Shown one piece after another: positions 56,582 through 63,916 of a stretch of 64,000 nt of DNA. The number at the start of each line of letters is the position of its first letter. Position 1 is the stretch's first letter. The notes beneath the pieces are model-generated. The model was not told the DNA's origin and did not search any database. It saw nothing but the letters and a program-made list of their open reading frames with translations. The position numbers and the translations under genes were made by a program. The DNA comes from Ostreiculturibacter nitratireducens (GTDB lineage Bacteria > Pseudomonadota > Alphaproteobacteria > Rhodobacterales > Rhodobacteraceae), in assembly GCF_032670585.1 (NCBI RefSeq), contig NZ_JAVQHL010000002.1:1341311-1405310 (forward strand), given 5' to 3'.

Positions 56582-57736
56582 CTACTGCACAAACCGATAG
56601 CGCCCCTTCGCCTCATCCAGCTTGTTCGCAGCGCGCTCAGGGTCGGCCCTGACGGCCTCTCTCAGCCTCTCCCCTAGTCTGGCCATGTGATCCGCCAAGT
56701 TCGTCTCTGACACGCCTTCCAGGGCCGCTAGCGTGGTGGCATTGCCCGTCAGGAGTGCCATGATCAGCCGGACATGATCTTCGCGGTGAACGTGTTTGAC
56801 CTTCTGCGGGTCAACATGGCTGCGCATCTCGGTCAGGTCGCTTTCGGACGTTGCGGCCACAAGGTCCCAGATTGGATGGTTGGGCCAGCGCGCCCGGTTC
56901 GTGTCGGTGGGGTCCGGCGCGCAATAGCGGATTTTCTGGACCGCCTCGGCCACCACGTCGCCAAAGAGCGCATCGAACTCTGCCCATTGCCGGATTTGCC
57001 AGCGGTCCTTGAGAAGGTCTTTGCCCGCCCGAATCTCGATGCGCCAGACCTGGCTTGCGGCGCGTTCCCCCGGGTCCAGCGGTGCCAGCCTGTCGCGCTC
57101 AAGGTTCGCGTTCCAGATATCCCACCAGATCGGCTTGCGATGGTCGATCACCTCGCGGCGCTTGTCATAGACGATCACCTGCCGCCCCGGCATCTTGCCG
57201 ACCGTGACCGAGGTGAAGCGCCCGGACTTGCCGTTGCTGCGCGTGTCCTCCCCTTCGGCAGTCAGATGGTCCGCGCGGTTCGTGTGGCTGTGGATCACGA
57301 AATTCTCTGGCACCAGGTCAAACTCAGGAGCCAGCACGTCCACGCAGAAATCGGCCCGAGCGATGCTCACATGATGCGCGCCATAGCGAATGCCCAGGCG
57401 AGCCAGCGTCTTGTCGATATAGGCCCGCGCATAGCCCAAGCCCTGCGTTGCCAGCAGGGTTGAGCCGAGTGTCAGGCGAATGCCCCACGGATCGCGGGCA
57501 TTGGGCTTCTTGAAGAACCAGGTCACGTCCAGCGGGCCGCCTTTGAGAATGAAGCGGTAGCCGTTGCCCCCATGCGGCAAGAGGTCGAAGTCCGTGCCGC
57601 CATAGCTGACAGGGCGGGGCGCGCGGGCTTCCTCGGCTTTTTCGCGTTCGTCTTCCAAATGGTCGAAAAGCTCCGGGGGAAGGTTGGCTTGGATCGACAG
57701 GGTGATGGTGTCAAAGCCTTGGTGAACGATGCGCAT
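56582..57736 (-). CDS. Rep_trans-like replication initiation protein
   Basis: A 384-aa protein resembling rolling-circle replication initiators of the Rep_trans type. Features are an early strand FDTITLSIQ, RADFCVDV (128-134), the VIVYDKRREV motif (Tyr190 region) and QVWRIEIRAGKDLLK. Such proteins nick one strand and start plasmid or element replication. It could serve replication of the excised circle. I chose the ATG at 57736 because AGGAGA lies upstream and similarity starts there; a frame to 57883 is Arg/Pro-rich and unlikely. It follows the small 73-aa gene and the excisionase on the same strand. Confidence 0.75.
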   Translation of the reverse strand: MRIVHQGFDTITLSIQANLPPELFDHLEDEREKAEEARAPRPVSYGGTDFDLLPHGGNGYRFILKGGPLDVTWFFKKPNARDPWGIRLTLGSTLLATQGLGYARAYIDKTLARLGIRYGAHHVSIARADFCVDVLAPEFDLVPENFVIHSHTNRADHLTAEGEDTRSNGKSGRFTSVTVGKMPGRQVIVYDKRREVIDHRKPIWWDIWNANLERDRLAPLDPGERAASQVWRIEIRAGKDLLKDRWQIRQWAEFDALFGDVVAEAVQKIRYCAPDPTDTNRARWPNHPIWDLVAATSESDLTEMRSHVDPQKVKHVHREDHVRLIMALLTGNATTLAALEGVSETNLADHMARLGERLREAVRADPERAANKLDEAKGRYRFVQ

Positions 57737-57921
57737 CTGCGGTCTGTCTCCTGTGGGAACGGTATTTCCAGAGGGGGGTGCTACAATCATCCCCCTCCTG
57801 CGGCGCCGCCGCTCTGCTTGGGGGAGGTTTGGGAAGGGGCGGGCGCTTGCGCGCCCTTCAACGTGCCTCCGGCGGGGCAGCATTGGTTTTGGGGCCGGGC
57901 AGGATTGCCCGGCGCCTGCAA

Positions 57922-58143
57922 TCAGCTTGCGACTGTGGTCTTGCGGGAAATCCAGTTCTCGGCCCGCTCAGCGCATTTGGCGACGTTCAGCAGATCGTTG
58001 TGGCCATAGGAACTGGTCGATCTCCACTCGCCTTCGTTGGTCTTGTAGGACCGCGAGATATCAACCGAATAGAAGCCGTCATTCTCCCAGATGGTCGCGG
58101 TGATCAGGCCGATCTTGAACTTGTAGGCGGGTTGATTGGACAT
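57922..58143 (-). CDS. Small conserved-looking hypothetical protein
   Basis: A 73-aa protein starting MSNQPAYKFKIGLITATIWE, preceded by AAAGGAGAAACACC, a clear ribosome site. Three or four strands followed by a helix (DLLNVAKCAERAENWI) suggest a small alpha/beta fold. Similar short proteins occur next to replication and excisionase genes in many integrative elements, as I recall. Not searched. It sits between the AlpA-like gene and the Rep gene on one strand, and may regulate replication or bind ssDNA. Confidence 0.78.
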   Translation of the reverse strand: MSNQPAYKFKIGLITATIWENDGFYSVDISRSYKTNEGEWRSTSSYGHNDLLNVAKCAERAENWISRKTTVAS

Positions 58144-58280
58144 GGTGTTTCTCCTTTCGCTGTCCCTGGCGGCAGGCATGGAAAGGGCGCGAGGTGGCGT
58201 CACCCCGCGCCCCTGTCGAAGCCTTCCGGCCCCAAAATCCCGCTCAGCGCTGCCAACTCCGAGCGGGCAAAACTCGCTGG

Positions 58281-58520
58281 CTATTCGGACGTGTGCGCGC
58301 GGCGGCGCTCTTCGACCCAATCGAAGAGTTCACGGCGGCGATACCGCACCGAACGCCCGAACTTGTAAAACTGCGGCCCGGCACCGGTGACGCGCCATTT
58401 CTGGATCGTGCGCACGCTCTGGCACAGGAAGTCCGCCGCCTCGGTTTCGGGAATGAAGCCTTCCCAATATTCGACCGGCACGCTGCCGGGTTGCTTCAGA
58501 ATTTCACCTGCGGCTCGCAT
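58281..58520 (-). CDS. AlpA-like excisionase/DNA-binding protein
   Basis: A 79-aa protein with an HTH_17/AlpA-type winged helix: FIPETEAADFLCQSVRTIQKWRVTGAGPQFYKFGRSVRYRRRELFDWVEERR. These proteins act as excisionases (recombination directionality factors) or regulators in integrative elements. Length is normal. It lies between the unknown 240-aa gene and the small 73-aa gene on the same strand, typical of element control modules. Likely partner of the integrase. Confidence 0.85.
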   Translation of the reverse strand: MRAAGEILKQPGSVPVEYWEGFIPETEAADFLCQSVRTIQKWRVTGAGPQFYKFGRSVRYRRRELFDWVEERRRAHTSE

Positions 58521-58603
58521 CTGCTTCCCTCCGTGTCGCTGCCTTGCGACAAGACATGGGGGAAGCGCGAACCAAGAAAAACACCTATAAAATCGGTGGG
58601 CTT

Positions 58604-59326
58604 TTATTGTTTCTTGGTGTCCTTCAACGCATTGAAAATAGGAGAGAAGTGAACGCGGATCGTCTCGTCGCTGATCGCGCCAGGTGCAATGGGCAATTCG
58701 GCAACGTGCCGATCCAGCCGTTCACGGATCGCCGGAAAATGCGACTTCGCGGAGTGCGTCGGGTCCACCAAGCCTTCCGCGATCAGCGCGCGGCAAACCG
58801 CCTCGATCTGCTTGCCGACACCCGGGCGGCCCTTGGCCGGAGCGTCCTTGCTGGCAACAACATGTGCGCGCCCGAGGATTTCGTTACGATACCGCCGCGT
58901 CGTCAGCCGGACGCTGATGAACTGCATACCGCCAAGGTTCAGAGCATTGCTGTCCCAGTCGCATTTCCCGGAAAAGATGGCCTTCGGAATGGCCACAGGG
59001 ACCGACGCCAGCTTACGCGGTGGTTCATAGCCGAACCCGAACAGATGGCCGTCCCTTACGTAACCTAAGACAGCCGCCTGCATCTCGGCCTTGACCGCCA
59101 ACATGGCATTCGCCTGATCAGCGGCCCCTTGAAGGCTTTCATGCAGTGGTTTCCCGGCTTCGGCGGTGTCGTTGATAATACTGGCAAGCACTTCCAGACC
59201 GCTGAGCTTGGGAATGGCGTCCCAGCGCTCCTTCAGGTCCGGGTGCGCATAGGTTTCCCATGCCTTTGACAGGGGGACGCCGTGTCGCCAGAGGTCCTTG
59301 AGTTGGTCGTCAGTCGGTGCGGGCAC
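58604..59326 (-). CDS. Hypothetical protein of the integrative element
   Basis: A 240-aa soluble protein of no recognised family. The N-terminal half is helical (DQLKDLWRHGVPLSKAWE and a Glu/Ala-rich stretch). The centre has strands YVRDGHLFGFGYEPPRKLASVPVAIP and a C-terminal basic region (PAIRERLDRHVAEL). No catalytic motif is visible. It lies 83 bases upstream of the excisionase gene on the same strand, so it belongs to the element's regulatory or replication module. Similar proteins accompany AlpA-like genes, as I recall. Confidence 0.68.
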   Translation of the reverse strand: MPAPTDDQLKDLWRHGVPLSKAWETYAHPDLKERWDAIPKLSGLEVLASIINDTAEAGKPLHESLQGAADQANAMLAVKAEMQAAVLGYVRDGHLFGFGYEPPRKLASVPVAIPKAIFSGKCDWDSNALNLGGMQFISVRLTTRRYRNEILGRAHVVASKDAPAKGRPGVGKQIEAVCRALIAEGLVDPTHSAKSHFPAIRERLDRHVAELPIAPGAISDETIRVHFSPIFNALKDTKKQ

Positions 59327-59466
59327 GGGGTGTCCCTATGTAAGGTAATGTTAGGCGCGTATCGCACTTGGCCGGGGGGAGTTCCACCCGCATAAGATTA
59401 CGCGATCTGGGTGTGACATCGCATCGGCCGCGCTCCCGAACGCGCGACCATCGCGGGGCGTGTTTC

Positions 59467-60123
59467 TTAGCGGTCGGTGACGTGGTCGACCGTTCCATCG
59501 GAAGAGATGAACAGGGCGGAAATTCCCGTTCGTTGCTTGGCCAGAGTCGGCAGCCGATCCCAGAGACCCCGAAACTGCTTCATGTCGGGAAATGCGATCG
59601 AATACGCAGCCGCTTCATCGTTCATTCGCTGGAGGGTTTCGCCAAGCACCGCCAGGAAATAGTTGACGCGCATCGGCGGGCGCGAACCCGGTCCCTTTGC
59701 CTCAATAATCCAGCGTTCGCCATCTCGGCGAGCATCAATGTCGATACCTGCTGTTTTCCCCCACGCAATGTGCGCCTCCCAGCCGGCGTTGGCGAGCCAC
59801 ACGGCCAACAATTTCTTGATTTCGTCCTCTGACAGATCACCCTCACTGGTTACCTTGCGCGCGCCGGTCTGAGCCTGTGAAGGTTGCTTAGTGGTGGGGC
59901 CGCCGTCGCCCAATGCGTGACCCGTCAGATAGTTGCCAATCAGATTGTCCGATGGGCGCCGTCGCGCGCGGGCCAACACTTTTGAGGCTTCCAACTCCCG
60001 ACACGCCGAATTGACCGGCTGCTGATTGGCGCTGAGGCCCCTTAGGGCGTTAGTTATCTCACGATCCGTCAGACCAGGTCGCTGATTCAAGAGACCGACG
60101 ATTTCTTCCTTGAGTGTAGACAT
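59467..60123 (-). CDS. Winged-helix/PD-(D/E)XK nuclease-like protein
   Basis: A 218-aa protein. Residues 1-60 form a likely winged helix (STLKEEIVGLLNQRPGLTD-REITNAL). The C-terminal half carries a candidate PD-(D/E)XK core: GIDIDARRDGERWIIEAKG, with Asp128 or Asp130, Glu141 and Lys143, then FLAVLGETLQRMND as the following helix. This resembles restriction-endonuclease-like or Mrr-type proteins. It could be a defence nuclease or a DNA-processing enzyme of the element. Ungrouped on the strand: 140 bases separate it from the next gene. Confidence 0.68.
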   Translation of the reverse strand: MSTLKEEIVGLLNQRPGLTDREITNALRGLSANQQPVNSACRELEASKVLARARRRPSDNLIGNYLTGHALGDGGPTTKQPSQAQTGARKVTSEGDLSEDEIKKLLAVWLANAGWEAHIAWGKTAGIDIDARRDGERWIIEAKGPGSRPPMRVNYFLAVLGETLQRMNDEAAAYSIAFPDMKQFRGLWDRLPTLAKQRTGISALFISSDGTVDHVTDR

Positions 60124-60316
60124 TGAGGCTCGTTTGCACCTCCCCGAAGGTCGTCCAGATGCGCAAGCATAGCACTAGATCAAAATAATGGCGTGAGGCA
60201 TCGAAGCCCCCAGTACCAGTGACTAGGCCACATTAGCCGCGCGACAGGCTAAATCCATGCAATTGATGCGTATGCTACTTGCCAGCGCGAGGCTGGAGCT
60301 CGATTTCGCTCCCAGC

Positions 60317-61510
60317 CTATTGCACCACTCGCAGGCGCGGGCGCTGCCGTTCGGGGGCGGATGCACCGATCAGGCTATTCAGCTGAGCCGAGTTCCGCGC
60401 CGCCGCTTCGAGCACCGGATCATCCGCCAGATGCGCGTAACGCATCGTGGTCTGCAATTGGCTATGCCCGAGAAGTCGCCCCACCATCTGGATCGGCATT
60501 CCGCTGGAAACTGCCATAGAGGCATAGGTGTGCCGCAAATCGTGAATCCTCACATCGTCCAGCCCAGCCCGTTCCCGGATGCGCCGCCACGGGCGCTGGA
60601 GGTCGGTCGCGTGCTGCCCTTCTACAATGCCCGCGATAACGTAAGGGTTGCCGTCCATCCGGGGCAGGGCGTCCAGAACCTCGCGCGCGGCTTGCGGCAA
60701 GGGAATGCGGCGAGCCCCGGTCTTGCTGTCGGGCAGTTCCATGTGACGCGGCGTGATGTAGTCCCATTTCAACGTCTGGATTTCGCCAAGGCGGCAGCCG
60801 GTCAGGATCAGCAGACGGAATGCCGCGACGATGAACGGGCTTTCCGATCCCTCATGCTCCACCTCTGTCAGAACTTGGCCGAGCCTCTGAAGCTCTGACT
60901 GCGACAGGAAGCGTTCGTGCTTGCGTTCACGATACTTCGGCACATGGCGGCACGGGTTCGACCCGTCGCGGCGCAAGCCCCAGACTTCGGCCAGGTTGAA
61001 CATCTTGGAGAGCACGCCAAGCGTCCGGTTCGCCTGATAGGGAATGGCCCGATGCTTGTGGTGCAGCTCCGCAATGTCCTTGCGTTCCACGTCCACCACC
61101 TTGAACGCACCGATGGCCGGTTTGATGAACTTGTCGATGGCCCGCCGATATTCCGCCGCCGTGGAGGGTTTGCAGCGTTCCTGCACATGCGTTTCGAAGA
61201 ACCGTTCGCACAGGGCCGCCACGGTTGGCGCGCGCCGTTCCTGGGCAATTTCCTCGGCAGGGTTCTCGCCCTTGGCTACAAGCCCCATCACCTCCCGCGC
61301 CTTGAGCCGCGCCTGTTCCGCCGTGATATTGCCATGCCGCCCGAGACTGATCCGCCGGGTGCGGCCGCCCTTGCGATACTGCGCCTGGTAGGTCTTCGTG
61401 CCCGAGGGCATGACGCGCACGCCAAAGCCGATGATCTCGCTGTCCCAGACGAAATAGTTCTCCGCTTGCGGCTGAAGCGCTTCAACGCTCCGCTTGGTCA
61501 GTTTCGGCAT
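60317..61510 (-). CDS. int: Tyrosine recombinase/integrase
   Basis: A 397-aa integrase. The N-terminal arm-binding domain (DUF4102-like, about 1-85) is LTKRSVEALQPQAENYFVWD. The core-binding domain is at about 95-185. The catalytic set is Arg240 (TGCRLGEIQ), His323 and Arg326 (HDLRHTYAS), His349 (LGHS) and Tyr358 (MRYAHL). All residues are intact. I chose the start at 61510 (MPKLTKRSV). It adjoins the distal attachment site and reads away from it, like many tRNA-targeted P4-type integrases. It catalyses integration at tRNA-fMet. Confidence 0.94.
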   Translation of the reverse strand: MPKLTKRSVEALQPQAENYFVWDSEIIGFGVRVMPSGTKTYQAQYRKGGRTRRISLGRHGNITAEQARLKAREVMGLVAKGENPAEEIAQERRAPTVAALCERFFETHVQERCKPSTAAEYRRAIDKFIKPAIGAFKVVDVERKDIAELHHKHRAIPYQANRTLGVLSKMFNLAEVWGLRRDGSNPCRHVPKYRERKHERFLSQSELQRLGQVLTEVEHEGSESPFIVAAFRLLILTGCRLGEIQTLKWDYITPRHMELPDSKTGARRIPLPQAAREVLDALPRMDGNPYVIAGIVEGQHATDLQRPWRRIRERAGLDDVRIHDLRHTYASMAVSSGMPIQMVGRLLGHSQLQTTMRYAHLADDPVLEAAARNSAQLNSLIGASAPERQRPRLRVVQ

Positions 61511-61689
61511 TCGCTCACCCCTTCGCAGGCCGCTCTTCCGTGGAAGCACTGTGGAAGGATGCGGCGTCAAATCACAGCCAAAGGGGTAGTGCCCGGGCGC
61601 AAAGCCGGTCAATGAAAAATCAAATGAATCAAGAGGATAGGGAAAGCTGGCGCAGCCCGGCGAAGGCTGTGGAAATGCCTCGGATCGCT

Positions 61690-61736
61690 CTCATAACCTG
61701 AAGGTCGTAGGTTCAAATCCTACCCCCGCAACCAAA
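61690..61736 (+). repeat. Distal attachment site (copy of the tRNA-fMet 3' half)
   Basis: The 47 bases from the anticodon loop to CCAAA repeat 52545-52591. Two substitutions (C to T and G to A) are opposite in the T-stem, so GTAGG still pairs with CCTAC. The segment is not a full tRNA: no acceptor 5' half precedes it. Confidence 0.9.
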
Positions 61737-61934
61737 CTTTCCTGCAAGATATCAAAGGCTTAGGCCAGAACAGGGCGCGAACCACGCGCCCGTTCCGTGT
61801 TGCAGAGCCGTCCCGAACACTCCCAAAAGATTCCAAAGGCTTGCGACCAGCCCCGATTGCTCCGTGCAACGCGGATGCGACACGGGACCGGGCCAGTGTT
61901 CCGGAGAAGTTCTTGGCGAGTGGGCTCCATGAGT

Positions 61935-62507
61935 TCAGCAGCCACGCGTGCTCCGGCCCCGCGGTTCCCCATGAAAACCCGGCGCGTAGGTTCGCTTCAG
62001 CCATGTGAGCAGGCTGTCCTCGGCGTCGAGATCGACCTCATCGACACGGTGGCCTCGGCCGGTTCCCGAACCCTTCCCGCCGATCGAACACCATTCCAGA
62101 TGCTTCGGGAGTGCCTGCGGGTTCTCACCGAAGTACCAGGTCTCGGCCGGATCGAATATCAGGACCGGCCCGCTCAAGTCCTGAGTCAGGTGGCGATCAG
62201 TTGGGTGATACCCCTCTCTCAATCGCTTCACCTGACCGTCTGGAAGGAACGAATAGACGGCGTCGTTTCTGCTAGGATAGGCATGCTTCGAAACGTAGGT
62301 AGGCCACTCGACCACCTCGAGGACGCGCGCCGCGTAGGCGAGCATATCCCGAGGGAAGGGTGAAGGTGCGAACGCTGCGATCAGGTCGCCAGCTCTGGCT
62401 GTTCTACGAATGGCCGGTTTGCAGGTAGCCAGCGTGAGCAGGCCATTCTGCGGGCAAGGGGCTGTGCCGTTGTCGTCGGCCAGGACATATCGATAGAACC
62501 GCGCCAT
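61935..62507 (-). CDS. Nmad2-like nucleotide-modification-associated protein
   Basis: A 190-aa protein. The N-terminus MARFYRYVLADDNGTAPCP and the block LLTLATCKPAIRRTARAGD (22-40) closely resemble nucleotide-modification-associated domain 2 (Nmad2) as I recall it. Other conserved features are YPSRNDAVY and PVLIFDPAETWYFG. The family is linked, by genome context, with modified-base systems of phages and bacteria; biochemical function is unproven. The start at 62507 overlaps the Nmad3-like stop, so the pair is coupled. It lies outside the integrative element, right after its distal site. Confidence 0.82.
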   Translation of the reverse strand: MARFYRYVLADDNGTAPCPQNGLLTLATCKPAIRRTARAGDLIAAFAPSPFPRDMLAYAARVLEVVEWPTYVSKHAYPSRNDAVYSFLPDGQVKRLREGYHPTDRHLTQDLSGPVLIFDPAETWYFGENPQALPKHLEWCSIGGKGSGTGRGHRVDEVDLDAEDSLLTWLKRTYAPGFHGEPRGRSTRGC

Positions 62508-63259
62508 CACTTTGCTCCTAGGTTCTGCGCGGACGAGATTCCGCTTATGACGTCTTCGAGCCATCGGCGCGCGTCATCCCGCTCACCCGCCTCAGCGATG
62601 AACTCCTGACCGCGTGCGGCGACATTGAGCGTGTCAGTACCCTCCCACCTATCCGGCCGTGCATGATATGTCAGGCCGACCTCAACCAGCCATGGCGGGA
62701 CACGCCAGTGGCTGACGCCACCTCCCGGCCGCGACAAGCGCAGCTCGTCGTGCGCTGAATGCGTGATCTGGCCACGACCTAGATAGAGGGTGTTATTCGG
62801 GTTCCATTCTCCGAGCGAGTGAGGATGACGCATCGCGAAGCCACGCGGCTGATCATCCGCGACCGGGTGCGCCCCCAGCGAGATTACATCCTCGACCTGC
62901 AGGTATCCGAAGAAGCGGTGGTGTCGATCCCGGCCGCTTGGCTCTGCAAACAGCCCGAAGAACAGAAAGACGTCGCCAACCCCGACGGCATTGTTCGCGA
63001 GATGGGCCTGTGCGGCTCCGGTCTGTCCGAAGGCGCACCGGCCATTCTCGAACATGGGATCGTGATGGCAAAGGCTGGTGCCTGCGATCCGCCCTTTCGT
63101 CGCGGCCTCGACAATCTCCGAAAGCCCGAGATCTGCGTAGGTGGTCTCGGAGCGACGATTGGTCGGGATGGGCAGACTGATCGGTCGGCCGTCGATAATC
63201 GGAGACGGGGCGCCGCCCGCACCGCTGTCGAAACCCTTCCTGCTGAAAATGATCCTCAC
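62507..63259 (-). CDS. Nmad3-like nucleotide-modification-associated protein
   Basis: A 250-aa protein starting with VRIIFSRKGFDSGAGGAP, then PSPIIDGRPISLPIP and TTYADLGLSEIV, matching the hallmark N-terminus of nucleotide-modification-associated domain 3 (Nmad3) as I recall it. HHDPMFENGRCAFGQTG and HRFFGYLQVEDV are further blocks. I chose GTG at 63259 because similarity starts there; the frame is open to 63328 without an ATG. It is coupled to the Nmad2-like gene. Neither has a known reaction; enzymes or readers of modified nucleotides are proposed for the families. Confidence 0.82.
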   Translation of the reverse strand: MRIIFSRKGFDSGAGGAPSPIIDGRPISLPIPTNRRSETTYADLGLSEIVEAATKGRIAGTSLCHHDPMFENGRCAFGQTGAAQAHLANNAVGVGDVFLFFGLFAEPSGRDRHHRFFGYLQVEDVISLGAHPVADDQPRGFAMRHPHSLGEWNPNNTLYLGRGQITHSAHDELRLSRPGGGVSHWRVPPWLVEVGLTYHARPDRWEGTDTLNVAARGQEFIAEAGERDDARRWLEDVISGISSAQNLGAK

Positions 63260-63339
63260 GCCAATTGGCCGCCGTCCAAGTGCTGTCGCATATAGTGTCT
63301 TGGAAAAGCGGCCTGTTTGGCAACGCAATCTTCACAGCG

Positions 63340-63684
63340 TTACGCCGCCGCCGTCGCGATCCCATCCAGCCGCACGGCGACGCTGGTGACGCCACTCCCG
63401 GCTGCCTCCACCGCAACGCCGATGGGGAAGCGCCCCGTGGCCGGGGTGGTGACTTCCTTCGCCGTGTCGTCCCACGCCACGCGCGCGCCGACCGTCAGCA
63501 CCGCGGCGCTTGCCTTCGGCAGCTGGAACACGCCGGTGGTGGAGAGTTCGACCGGGTCGTTCTCGGCCGAGGAATAGGCGGCGATGCCGAAGATGCTGCC
63601 CGCGATCAGCGCGTCGCCCGAGGCGATGCCGCCGGCGGGCGCGGTGACGCGGACGATGTGGCCGTTCTGGAGGTAGTTGTTCAT
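63340..63684 (-). CDS. Phage DUF2190 (capsid-associated) protein
   Basis: A 114-aa protein of the DUF2190 family, often encoded beside phage capsid genes and proposed as head decoration. Segments are MNNYLQNGHIVRVTAPAGGI, GDALIAGSIFGIAAY, GVFQLPKASAAVLTVGARV and the C-terminal FPIGVAVEAAGSG. The length is normal. It starts 1 base after the head-joining-like gene. It is the last phage gene here before the Nmad3 gene 81 bases on. Confidence 0.87.
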   Translation of the reverse strand: MNNYLQNGHIVRVTAPAGGIASGDALIAGSIFGIAAYSSAENDPVELSTTGVFQLPKASAAVLTVGARVAWDDTAKEVTTPATGRFPIGVAVEAAGSGVTSVAVRLDGIATAAA

Positions 63685-63685
63685 C

Positions 63686-63853
63686 TCAGAGCCCTTTCGA
63701 GGAATGGATGCGGACGACCGAGATGCGGTCGGTCGCCCCTGCGATCCGCCGGTTGAGGTCCGCGATCGCGGCAGCCATCTCGCCGTCGCTTGCGTAGGTG
63801 ACGCGCTTGCCGTCGTATTCGACGGTCCGGACGCCCTGATAGCGCGCGGCCAT
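63686..63853 (-). pseudogene. Phage head-tail joining (gpW-like) protein, N-terminus lost
   Basis: The visible 55 residues (MAARYQGVRTVEYDGKRVTYASDGEMAAAIADLNRRI) match the central and C-terminal part of gpW-like head-tail joining proteins. The family normally has about 10-15 more residues, ending in 'LxALMAARxxGVRTV'. Here the frame upstream turns into unrelated sequence at about 63862, where an IS-like element begins. The ATG at 63853 may still give a shortened protein. It is followed directly by the DUF2190 gene. Confidence 0.65.
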
Positions 63854-63916
63854 CAGTGCCTGCCCCCTTAGAGGTGGTCCTCCCTGAAGTAGGCTTTCGA
63901 GCCAGTTGGAGGATGG

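Noticed and set aside
57778..58368. Plus-strand frame opposite the small 73-aa gene and the excisionase
   Set aside because: Arg/Gly/Ala-rich mirror translation; the minus-strand genes have ribosome sites and recognisable domains.
61640..61736. Possible complete second tRNA-fMet at the right end of the element
   Set aside because: Only the 3' half matches. Upstream there is a similar GCAGCCCGG, but spacing and pairing of the acceptor and D-arm are lost, so it is an attachment copy.
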